A stretch of DNA of 64,000 bases from Streptomyces wuyuanensis (GTDB lineage Bacteria; Actinomycetota; Actinomycetes; Streptomycetales; Streptomycetaceae), in NCBI RefSeq assembly GCF_900103455.1, contig NZ_FNHI01000018.1, positions 15,819 to 79,818 of the forward strand, in the 5' to 3' direction. This document shows, piece after piece, positions 26,114 through 34,263 of this stretch. The notes below the pieces were generated by a model, which worked only from the letters and a program-made list of their open reading frames with translations, had not been told where the DNA came from and did not search any database. The stretch's first letter is position 1, and each line of letters begins with the position of its first letter. Position numbers and translations under genes: made by a program.

Positions 26114-28753
26114 GTGACGCTCCACCTCGCACCGCCCACCAGCGGTAAGACGCTCCCCCTCGCCGCCGACCTCGCCGTCCACGGCGACCGGCCCGCCCTG
26201 ATCACCCCGGACGGTGAGATCTCCTACCGTGAGCTGGCCGCACGAGTGGCGGAGACCCGCCTGCGCCTCGGCTCCGAGCGACGGCTCGTACTGCTGCCCG
26301 GCGCCAACAGCGCCGAGGCCCTCGTCGTCCATCTCGCCGCACTGTCGGCGGGCCATCCCGTGCTGCTCGTGCCGGGTGATCATGCAGGAGCCGTCGAGTC
26401 GCTGACCGCCGCGTACGACCCCGATGTCGTCGTGCACCCGGCAGCGGGGCAGTGGGTCCTCGAGGAGCGGCGCGCGGTCTCCGCCCATGCGCTCCACCCG
26501 GACCTGGCTCTGCTGCTCAGCACATCCGGCTCGACCGGATCGCCGAAGCTGGTCCGGCTCTCGCACGAGAACCTGCAGTCGAACGCGGAGTCGATCGCCA
26601 CCTACCTCGGCATCCAGGACACCGATCGCGCCGCGACGACCCTGCCCATGCACTACTGCTACGGGCTGTCCGTCATCCACAGCCATCTGCTGCGCGGAGC
26701 GGGCCTCGTCCTCACCGGTCTGTCGGTGGCGGACTCCTGCTTCTGGGAGCTTTTCCGGGAGACCCGCGGCTCCTCTTTCGCCGGCGTCCCGTACACCTTC
26801 GACCTGCTCGACCGGGTCGGCTTCGCCGACATGGACCTCCCCCATCTGCGGTACGTGACCCAGGCCGGCGGCCGGCTGGCGCCCGACCGAGTAGCGCATT
26901 ACGCCGAGCTCGGAGCGCGCCGCGGCTGGGACCTGTTCGTCATGTACGGCCAGACCGAGGCGACCGCCCGGATGGGCTACCTCCCGCCCGAGCTGGCAGC
27001 CGCGCACCCCGGGGCGATCGGGGTGCCGGTACCCGGCGGGTCGTTCCGGCTCGAGCCCGTGGAGGGCCGGACCGGCCGGGAATGCGGGGAAGGACCAACC
27101 GGGGAAACCGCGGAGACCGGAGAACTCGTGTACACCGGGCCGAACGTCATGCTCGGCTACGCCCGCACCCCGGACGACCTCGCCGTGGGCAGGACCGTGG
27201 ACGAGCTGCGCACCGGCGACATCGCGCGGCGCACCCCCGAGGGCCTGTACGAAATCGTGGGCCGGCGCAGCCGGTTCGTAAAGATCCTCGGCCTGCGCAT
27301 CGACCCGCAGCAGATCGAGGCGATGCTCGAAGGGCACGGCGTCACCGCGCTCTGCGCGGGCGACGACGAGGCGCTCGGTGTCGTCGCCGTCGGTGCGAGC
27401 GACTCCGACGGACGGCGGATACGAAGACTCGTCGCGGACGAGTGCGGCCTGCCGGCGCGCGCGGTCCGCGTCCACCTCGTGGCAGACCTCCCGCGCCTGC
27501 CCACGGGCAAGCCCGACCACCGGGCCGTGCGTGAGCTCACCCGCCCGGCCGACGACACCCTCCCCGGCGCGGAACCCGCCGCGGGCAGGGGCAGCACCGA
27601 GGACCTGTGCGCGCTCTACGCACGGGTTCTCGACCGCTCCGACGTGACGGAACACAGCACCTTCGTCGGGCTCGGGGGTGACTCGCTGTCGTACGTCGAG
27701 ATGTCCATCAGCCTCGAAGAGCGGCTCGGGCACCTGCCTTCCGACTGGCATGTGACGCCGATCCGCGACCTCGAGCCGCCGAGCCGGAAACGCCCTTCAC
27801 GCGTACGCGCCCTGGAGACCGGTGTCGCCCTGCGAGCCGTGGCGATCCTCTGCATCGTCGGCTCGCACATCCCCGTCTTCAACATCAAGGGCGGAGCGCA
27901 CCTGCTGCTCGCCGTCGCGGGGTACAACTTCGCGCGATTCCACCTCACCACCGCCGAACGACGTGACCGCATCCGCCACATCCGGACGAGCATCGCCCGC
28001 GTCGCGCTGCCCAGCATGGTCTGGATCGGCTTCGCCCTCCTCGTCACCGACCACTACACCCTCACCAACCTCCTCCTGCTGCACAACGTCCTCGACCCGC
28101 AGGACACCGGACCGGGAATCCACCTCTGGTTCATCGAGGCCCTCGTCTACATCCTGATCGCCGCCGTCGCCCTTCTCGCCCTGCCGGTGGTGGACCGCAC
28201 GGAGCGGCGTTTCCCCTACGGCCTGCCCCTGACGCTCGCGGCTCTCGGCCTCCTCACACGCTACGACCTCGTCGGCCTGCCCGACCGCTCACACATGACG
28301 GACGCAGTGACGGTCTTCTGGCTGTTCACGCTGGGCTGGGCGGCGGCCAAGGCCCGTACGGTCGCCCACCGGTTGCTCGTCACCTTCACGGTGCTGGCCA
28401 CCGTGCCCGGCTTCTTTCCCGACGAGCCGCTCCGCGAGGCCTTCGTCATCGCCGGTTTCGCACTGCTCGTCTGGGTGCGCACCCTTCCCGGCCGCGAGCG
28501 CGTGAACCAGATCGCCGGTCTGCTGGCGACCGGCTCGATGTACATCTATCTGACCCACTGGCAGATCTACCCGCTCATCGACGACTTCTCCAGGCATCTG
28601 GCGTTCCTCGCCTCGCTGCTGTTCGGCGTCGCCTACGCCACCGCCGCGACCCGCCTGATGCGGGGACGACTGCCCCTTCCGCCCGGGCTGCGCCGGCCGG
28701 GGCTGCTCCGCCTCGCCCACGGACGTCTCGTCCCCGGCCGAAGCAGGTCGTGA
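26114..28753 (+). CDS. Adenylation-carrier-membrane acyltransferase fusion
   Basis: 879 residues. Residues about 10-460 form an acyl-adenylating domain: LLLSTSGSTGSPKLVRLSHE P-loop, MYGQTEATARMGY, LRTGDIARR, and C-terminal Lys in LPTGKPDHR. About 495-565 is a phosphopantetheine carrier with the Ser in GLGGDSLSYVEMS. About 590-860 is a polytopic acyltransferase-3 domain of some ten membrane segments, starting LRAVAILCIVGSHIPVFNI, whose His matches the family's active site. The logic is that of a fused D-alanylation (Dlt-like) system: activate an acid, load it on the carrier, and transfer it across or at the membrane. Substrate unknown. The GTG start has no ribosome site and the possible -10 suggests a leaderless mRNA. 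Diverges from the iron transporter. Confidence 0.85.
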   Translation: MTLHLAPPTSGKTLPLAADLAVHGDRPALITPDGEISYRELAARVAETRLRLGSERRLVLLPGANSAEALVVHLAALSAGHPVLLVPGDHAGAVESLTAAYDPDVVVHPAAGQWVLEERRAVSAHALHPDLALLLSTSGSTGSPKLVRLSHENLQSNAESIATYLGIQDTDRAATTLPMHYCYGLSVIHSHLLRGAGLVLTGLSVADSCFWELFRETRGSSFAGVPYTFDLLDRVGFADMDLPHLRYVTQAGGRLAPDRVAHYAELGARRGWDLFVMYGQTEATARMGYLPPELAAAHPGAIGVPVPGGSFRLEPVEGRTGRECGEGPTGETAETGELVYTGPNVMLGYARTPDDLAVGRTVDELRTGDIARRTPEGLYEIVGRRSRFVKILGLRIDPQQIEAMLEGHGVTALCAGDDEALGVVAVGASDSDGRRIRRLVADECGLPARAVRVHLVADLPRLPTGKPDHRAVRELTRPADDTLPGAEPAAGRGSTEDLCALYARVLDRSDVTEHSTFVGLGGDSLSYVEMSISLEERLGHLPSDWHVTPIRDLEPPSRKRPSRVRALETGVALRAVAILCIVGSHIPVFNIKGGAHLLLAVAGYNFARFHLTTAERRDRIRHIRTSIARVALPSMVWIGFALLVTDHYTLTNLLLLHNVLDPQDTGPGIHLWFIEALVYILIAAVALLALPVVDRTERRFPYGLPLTLAALGLLTRYDLVGLPDRSHMTDAVTVFWLFTLGWAAAKARTVAHRLLVTFTVLATVPGFFPDEPLREAFVIAGFALLVWVRTLPGRERVNQIAGLLATGSMYIYLTHWQIYPLIDDFSRHLAFLASLLFGVAYATAATRLMRGRLPLPPGLRRPGLLRLAHGRLVPGRSRS

Positions 28754-28788
28754 CGCAGGCCCCCGACCCGGTCGAAATCCAGCCAGAC

Positions 28789-28820
28789 TCGTGGGCCGAT
28801 TGTGAACAATCGGCCCACGA
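28789..28820. terminator. Strong bidirectional hairpin after the adenylation-fusion gene
   Basis: A 15-base arm from T28789 (TCGTGGGCCGATTGT) pairs perfectly with the arm ending at A28820, with only GA between them (in practice a loop of four to six bases). It lies about 35 bases after the stop codon and separates this gene from the lst operon. There is no U-tract, as usual in streptomycetes. Confidence 0.85.
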
Positions 28821-29266
28821 TGCCGTTCTTCCCGCGCCGCCGGCCCGACGGAAACGGTGAGACGGCATTCCGACTCGGCACCGTTCGGGCCAACGGCCCG
28901 CAGCACCCCGGGAGAAGTCTCCGCATTCTACGGAATCATTCACTCCGGATATCCTTCGTCATCGTGCCGTCATAAGCGGCCGCCGATTTTCCGCCATCAC
29001 GCACAGCGACCCTCCGCCAACGGCGAGTGGTGATCGTCACAGGCCTGCGGCGTGAGACCGCCCGGACCGGTGCGATAACGTCGGTGTGCAGCGCACCGAT
29101 GTCCGGGATTTCCCTGTCGCCGGACCACGTCCCGCCGACGGTGAAACCAGAATTTATCGATGGCTTCACCGCACGAGAACATGACGCGGACCATGGTTTC
29201 CTGACGTCTGTTCATCATTCACCGCGACGCCGCGCCGCGTGAACGAGAAACCACCGGGAGAGGTTT
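28821..29266 (+). promoter_or_regulatory. Upstream region of the lst operon
   Basis: About 445 bases without a gene. It is more AT-rich near 29140-29165. The heptamer GAAACCA occurs at 29143-29149 and 29247-29253 and, inverted, as TGGTTTC at 29194-29200. The operon promoter should lie here; I cannot place -35/-10 boxes with confidence. Confidence 0.45.
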
Positions 29267-30316
29267 GTGTACAACAGTCGCTTAGCGTCCATCGGGGCCT
29301 ATCTGCCATCGGCTTCGATGAGCACTCCGGAACTCCTGGCCCGCATGGAGAAGGCACCTGAATTCGACCTCTTCAAAATTACCGGAATGGCCGAGCGCCG
29401 GGTCGCGGACGACACCGGCGACAGGCCAGAGGACTGCCTCACCATGGCCGTGTCGGCGGCTCGTGAGTGCCTTGGCCGCTCGCGCTACGCCGCCGACGAG
29501 ATCGACATCGTGATCTCCTGCTCCATCAGCCGTACGACGGACGGCCGCCGCCACCAGTTCGAGCCGTCGTTCGCCCGTCGCATCGCCGGGGAAATCGGCG
29601 CGGACAGGGCGATTCACTTCGATGTGTCCAACGCCTGCGCAGGCATGATGACCGGTGTCTATCTACTGGACCGCATGATCCGCTCGGGTGAGGTGCGCAG
29701 CGGTCTGGTGCTCAGCGGAGAGCACATCACCCCGATCGCCTTCACCGCCGCCCGCGAGATGGAGGACAGCCGGGACCCTCAGTTCGCCTCCCTGTCCGTC
29801 GGTGACTCCGCCGTCGCCGTCCTCGTCGACCGCGCCACCGACGACGCCGACGTCATCCACGACATCGAACTGATGACCTGCTCGGAGTACTCGCACCTGT
29901 GCCTGGGCATGCCCAGCGACGACACCGGCGATCTGGCCATGTACACCAACAACAAGGAGATGCACGCCGAGGACCGTCTCGCGCTGTGGCCGGCCTTCCA
30001 CCGCGACAGACTCGCCGACGACGGCCGCCGGTTCGCCGACGAGGGGTACGACTTCGTGGTCCAGCACCAGGTCGGCAGCCGCTTCATCGACTACATGAAC
30101 CACGTGGGCGAGAGCACTTTCGGGACACCGATGCCCGAGTCCCTCTCGGTCGTGGAGCAGTTCGCCAACACCGCGACCACCTCCCACTATCTGGTCCTGC
30201 ACCAGGCACTCATGGAGCGCCGCATACCCAGGGGCTCGAAGATCCTCATGGTGCCCGCCGCCTCGGGCGTGGTGACCGGGTTCCTGTCCGCGACCGTCTC
30301 CTCCCTGGAGGTGTGA
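29267..30316 (+). CDS. lstA: Beta-ketoacyl synthase III-like acyl-CoA condensing enzyme LstA
   Basis: 349 residues, thiolase fold of the FabH/OleA class. The full catalytic triad is visible: Cys124 in SNACAGMMTG, His267 in VVQHQVGS, and Asn301 in FANTATTSH. An E-P-S segment near Glu99 corresponds to the glutamate base of OleA enzymes. In lipstatin-type pathways the LstA/LstB pair joins two fatty acyl-CoA chains head to head to give a 2-alkyl-3-keto acid. GTG start at 29267 follows GGGAGAGG. Codon 6 is TTA (29282-29284), a rare codon that makes expression depend on bldA tRNA. First gene of a six-gene operon; 2 bases separate it from lstB. Confidence 0.9.
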   Translation: MYNSRLASIGAYLPSASMSTPELLARMEKAPEFDLFKITGMAERRVADDTGDRPEDCLTMAVSAARECLGRSRYAADEIDIVISCSISRTTDGRRHQFEPSFARRIAGEIGADRAIHFDVSNACAGMMTGVYLLDRMIRSGEVRSGLVLSGEHITPIAFTAAREMEDSRDPQFASLSVGDSAVAVLVDRATDDADVIHDIELMTCSEYSHLCLGMPSDDTGDLAMYTNNKEMHAEDRLALWPAFHRDRLADDGRRFADEGYDFVVQHQVGSRFIDYMNHVGESTFGTPMPESLSVVEQFANTATTSHYLVLHQALMERRIPRGSKILMVPAASGVVTGFLSATVSSLEV

Positions 30317-30318
30317 CA

Positions 30319-31266
30319 GTGGCCACGGTCATCACCTCGACGGCACTGAGCCCCGCCGACGAGACCGGCAGCGCGATCGGTTACGCGGCCTCCGCCGGAA
30401 GTGCGTGTCTGCGTCGAGCGGGTCTCACCCCCGCGGACGTCGACGTGCTGATCAACGTCGGCGTCTACCGCGACTCCAACGTCTCCGAGCCGTCCGTCGC
30501 CGCGCTCATCCAGAAGCGCATCGGCATCAACCTGGACTACCTGCACGCCACCGACAGGCATGCCGCGTTCTCGTTCGACCTGATGAACGGTGCCTGCGGC
30601 GTGCTCAACGCCGTCCAGGCCGGGGGTTCGCTGCTGGTGGCCGGCAGCGCCCGCCGCGTGCTGGTGGTCTCGGCCGACACCCACCCCTCGATGGACCCGG
30701 CCAGAGCGGGCACGGCCGCGTTCCCGTATGCGAGCACCGGCGCGGCACTGCTGCTGGAACGCAGCGACGACGCCCGCGGCTTCGGACGAGTGCACCACCG
30801 TTCGCTGCCGGGCGGCCACGGCGTCAACGGATATCTGCCGCTGTACGAGGCGGGCTCCGAAGGCCGCAACACCATAGCCGTGGACCGCGACAGCGGCGTG
30901 GTGGAGCGGATGCTCGATCTCGCCGTCGACTCCGTGCGCGACGCGCTGGCAGCCGAGTACGGAGCGGAAGCGGCCCAGGCACCGACCGCCCTGGACCGCA
31001 CCCTGCTGATCACCTCTCAGCCGTCGCACGACTTCGCCTCCCGCCTGTCCAAGCGCCTGGGCCTGGCAGCGGATGCCGCGGTGACCGTCGAAGGGCTCAA
31101 GGGCGACCCGCACACCTCCGCACTCACCTACGGCTTCACGCAGGCCCGGGACTCGGGAAGGCTCGCGGGCCACGACCGGATCCTCTTCCTCGCCGTCGGC
31201 GCGGGCCTGAGCTCGGCGACGTCCCTCTACCGTCTGACCGGCGACCCCGAGGGAGCCGTCCGCTGA
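30319..31266 (+). CDS. lstB: KASIII-like partner protein LstB
   Basis: 315 residues, second FabH/OleA-like protein. It keeps the active-site Cys93 in MNGACGVLNAV and an E-P-S segment at Glu57. However, the positions of the catalytic His and Asn are changed: the HQAN-type motif reads SQPS (about 233-236) and the GNTS-type motif reads GDPHTS (about 262-267). By analogy with lipstatin and nocardiolactone loci it should form a heterodimer with LstA, supplying part of the active site rather than acting alone. Start GTG at 30319, 2 bases after the lstA stop. Its end overlaps the lstC start by one base. Confidence 0.9.
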   Translation: MATVITSTALSPADETGSAIGYAASAGSACLRRAGLTPADVDVLINVGVYRDSNVSEPSVAALIQKRIGINLDYLHATDRHAAFSFDLMNGACGVLNAVQAGGSLLVAGSARRVLVVSADTHPSMDPARAGTAAFPYASTGAALLLERSDDARGFGRVHHRSLPGGHGVNGYLPLYEAGSEGRNTIAVDRDSGVVERMLDLAVDSVRDALAAEYGAEAAQAPTALDRTLLITSQPSHDFASRLSKRLGLAADAAVTVEGLKGDPHTSALTYGFTQARDSGRLAGHDRILFLAVGAGLSSATSLYRLTGDPEGAVR

Positions 31267-33230
31267 TGTCCGGCACCATGACCGGGCCGAGCCGGCACGC
31301 GTCCCTGGCCGAACTGCTCGCCCGGCACGCCACCCGTACCCCCGACAGGGCAGCCGTCGTCCATCCGGCCAGGAGGCAGGACTCGTCGGGGCCACCCGCC
31401 TACACGTCGATCGGCTACGGCGACTTCGCCACCCGGGTCACCGCATGCGCCGCCGGTCTCAGGGCTCGTGGCATCGGCCGCGGCACCCGGACCGCCCTGC
31501 TGGTGACTCCCGGCGCCGACCTGCTCATCCTGGTCTTCGCCCTGATGCACACGGGCGCGGTGCCCGTGGTGGTCGACCCCGGCATGGGGCTGGGCCGCAT
31601 GCTGGACTGCATCCGCCGGGTCGGGGTCCAGGCCTTCATCGGCGTACCGTCCGCGCACCTGCTCCGGCGTCTTCGGCCGCGTGCCTTCGCCGGAGTGAGG
31701 AGCGTGATCACGCTGCCCCGGGGGAACGGCACCGGACTCGAGGAGCTGTCCGCCCTCGGTGCGGACCGGCCGCAGCTGCCTCCGCAGGCGTCCGGGCCGG
31801 ACGACGTCGCGCTGATCGGCTACACCACCGGCAGTACGGGTCCGGCCAAGCCGGTCGAGATCACCGTCGGCATGCTGCGGGGGATGGCCGACGGCGTCGA
31901 AGCCGGCCACTTCACCGCCGACATGACCAGCACCCTGGTCACCGTGCCGCTGATGGGTGTGTTCGACCTCGCGGCGGGGCGCACGGTGGTGGTGCCGAGG
32001 ATGAACATGGGCCGGGTCGGCGCCGCCGACCCGGCGCTGCTCACCGACGCGATCCGGCGCTTCGGTGTGAACGCCATGTTCGCCTCGCCCGCCCTGCTGG
32101 GACCGCTCTCCGCCCATCTGGCGAAAACCGGCGCCCAAGTGCCGTCACTGCGACTGATCGTCTCCGGTGGGGCCCCGGTGAGCCCTGGACTGATGAGCGC
32201 GCTGCGTGCCGTACTGCCGGACGAGGCACGCGTGTTCAGCACCTACGGGTCGACCGAGGCACTGCCGATGGCGCTGGTCGAGAGCAGGGAGGCACTGGCC
32301 GGACCCGCCGACGGCCCCGCCTCCGCCCTCGGTGTCTGTGTGGGGCGGCCCGCGCCCGGCACAACGGTCCGCACCATCGAGGTCAGCGACGGGCCGGTTC
32401 CCTTCTGGACGCCCGAACTGCCGGTCGGGGAGGGTGAGATGGGCGAGATCGTGGTCAGCGGCCGGGCGGTCAGCCCGCGCTACTTCCGCTCTCCCGGGGC
32501 CGATGCGGAGCACAAGATCCAGGACGGCGGGCGTCGCTGGCACCGCACCGGTGACATCGGATGGATCGACGGCGAGGGCCGCATCTGGTTCTGCGGACGC
32601 AAGAGCCACCGTGTCCGCACGGCGAACGGCGACCTGCACACCGTGCGCTGCGAGGGCGTCTTCAACGTCCACCCGCAGGTCAAGCGCACGGCACTGGTCG
32701 GCTTCGGCCCGCACGGCGAGCAGCGACCCGTGCTGTGCGTGGAGCTCGAACCGGGCACAGGTCCGGCACACTGGCCGCGGATCGAGGGCGAGTTGCGCGC
32801 TCTGGGCGCCGACAACCCGGTGACCAAGGGAATCGAGGACTTCCTGCCGCACCCCGCCTTCCCCGTGGACATCCGCCACAACGCCAAGATCCGCCGGGAG
32901 CTGCTGGCAGGCTGGGCCGAGGACCGGCTCACCGGCAGTCGCCGCCCGACCGCCGCGGACCTGGCGCTGCGCACCGTCCCGCTGCTCGGCTGGGCCTATC
33001 TGCCGGCCTGGCCGCTGCTGCCCTGGGACCACGTGGCGCTGACCGCCCTGTGGTGGATCGACGCCTTCCTGAGCGTCGTGGTCCATGCGCTCCAGATACC
33101 GTCCGCCCTGCGCGTGGAGCAGGAACTCGCCACCGGGCGAAGGCCGTGGGCCACGGCCGCGCTCACCATGCTGTTCGGTGCGACCTGGTGGCGCCGGCGC
33201 GGCGGCAGGCCGAAGGGGGCGGCCGCGTGA
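31266..33230 (+). CDS. lstC: Beta-lactone synthetase (acyl-AMP ligase, OleC-like) LstC
   Basis: 654 residues, ANL superfamily. P-loop IGYTTGSTGPAKPVE (near residue 185), YGSTEALPMALVES (about 330), and RTGDIGWIDGEGRIWFCGRK near 430. In OleC-type enzymes adenylation of a 3-hydroxy acid is followed by ring closure to the beta-lactone instead of transfer to CoA. The C-terminal 90 residues are hydrophobic (LGWAYLPAWPLLPWDHVALT), so membrane association is likely. ATG at 31266 overlaps the lstB stop by one base (TGATG). The context of two KASIII-like genes before and a reductase after supports the lactone role over a simple fatty acyl-CoA ligase. Confidence 0.9.
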   Translation: MSGTMTGPSRHASLAELLARHATRTPDRAAVVHPARRQDSSGPPAYTSIGYGDFATRVTACAAGLRARGIGRGTRTALLVTPGADLLILVFALMHTGAVPVVVDPGMGLGRMLDCIRRVGVQAFIGVPSAHLLRRLRPRAFAGVRSVITLPRGNGTGLEELSALGADRPQLPPQASGPDDVALIGYTTGSTGPAKPVEITVGMLRGMADGVEAGHFTADMTSTLVTVPLMGVFDLAAGRTVVVPRMNMGRVGAADPALLTDAIRRFGVNAMFASPALLGPLSAHLAKTGAQVPSLRLIVSGGAPVSPGLMSALRAVLPDEARVFSTYGSTEALPMALVESREALAGPADGPASALGVCVGRPAPGTTVRTIEVSDGPVPFWTPELPVGEGEMGEIVVSGRAVSPRYFRSPGADAEHKIQDGGRRWHRTGDIGWIDGEGRIWFCGRKSHRVRTANGDLHTVRCEGVFNVHPQVKRTALVGFGPHGEQRPVLCVELEPGTGPAHWPRIEGELRALGADNPVTKGIEDFLPHPAFPVDIRHNAKIRRELLAGWAEDRLTGSRRPTAADLALRTVPLLGWAYLPAWPLLPWDHVALTALWWIDAFLSVVVHALQIPSALRVEQELATGRRPWATAALTMLFGATWWRRRGGRPKGAAA

Positions 33231-34261
33231 AGGTACTGGTGACGGGCGCGTCCGGGTTCCTGGGCAGCCACATCGTCGATGCCTGTCTGCGCGCGGGCGA
33301 CGAGGTGCGGGTCCTCGTCCGCGAGGAGAGCGACCTCAGCCATCTGCGCACCGTCGCCGGGGTCGAGTTCGCGTACGGAGATCTGCGTGACGCCGCGTCC
33401 CTGCGCAGAGCGACGGACGGCATCGACGTCGTGCACCACAGCGCGGCCCGGGTCACCGACCGAGGCACCCGGGCCCAGTTCCGGGACGAGAACGTCGCGG
33501 GCACCGAGCGTCTGATGACGGCGGCCCGGCGGGCCGGGGCACGGCGCTTCGTGTTCATCAGCAGCCCCAGCGCGCTGATGGGCGTTCGCGGGGGTGACCG
33601 GCTCGACATCGACGAGAGCGAGCCGTACCCCGCGCGGCACCTCAATCTCTACTCGGAGACCAAGGCCGAAGCGGAGCGTCTCGTCCTGGCCGCGGACAGC
33701 GGGGAGTTCACCACCGTCGCACTGCGCCCGCGGGCCGTGTGGGGGCCGCGTGACCACTCCGGTTTCATGCCGCGGCTGATCGCGAAGATGATGACGGGAA
33801 GTCTGCCCGACCTCTCCGGTGGCAGGCCGGTGTACGCCTCGCTGTGCTACTGCGAGAACGCCGCCGATGCCTGTGTGAAGGCGGCACGTGCCGACGGGGT
33901 CGGCGGCCGGGCGTACTTCATCGCCGACCGCAAGCCGGTGGAGGTGTGGAGCATGCTCGCCGTCCTCGCCGGACGGTTCGGCGGCAGACCCCCCACCCGG
34001 CAGGTCTCCCACGGTCTGCTGCGGGCACTCGCCTTCACGGCGGACACGGTCTGGAAGCTGCCGCCGCTGGCCAGGCGCTCCTCCCCGCCGCTCTCCCGGT
34101 ACACGCTGGCCCTGCTGACGCGTTCGGCGACGTACGACACCTCGGCCGCACGGCGGGACCTGGCCCCGCCGCCGGTCGCCCACGAGGCGGGGATGGCACG
34201 GCTCGAGGCCTGGATCGACAGCATCGGCGGCGTCAACGAGTACATCAGAAGGGTGCAGTAG
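33227..34261 (+). CDS. lstD: NAD(P)-dependent 2-alkyl-3-ketoacid reductase (OleD-like) LstD
   Basis: 344 residues, extended SDR of the 3-beta-hydroxysteroid dehydrogenase type. Nucleotide-binding VTGASGFLGSHIVDA at residues 5-19. The catalytic Ser is in FISSPSA and the Tyr/Lys pair in YSETKAEAE. It should reduce the 3-keto group made by LstA/LstB before LstC closes the ring. GTG start at 33227 overlaps the lstC stop (GTGA). The gap to lstE is 2 bases. Confidence 0.9.
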   Translation: MKVLVTGASGFLGSHIVDACLRAGDEVRVLVREESDLSHLRTVAGVEFAYGDLRDAASLRRATDGIDVVHHSAARVTDRGTRAQFRDENVAGTERLMTAARRAGARRFVFISSPSALMGVRGGDRLDIDESEPYPARHLNLYSETKAEAERLVLAADSGEFTTVALRPRAVWGPRDHSGFMPRLIAKMMTGSLPDLSGGRPVYASLCYCENAADACVKAARADGVGGRAYFIADRKPVEVWSMLAVLAGRFGGRPPTRQVSHGLLRALAFTADTVWKLPPLARRSSPPLSRYTLALLTRSATYDTSAARRDLAPPPVAHEAGMARLEAWIDSIGGVNEYIRRVQ

Positions 34262-34263
34262 TC

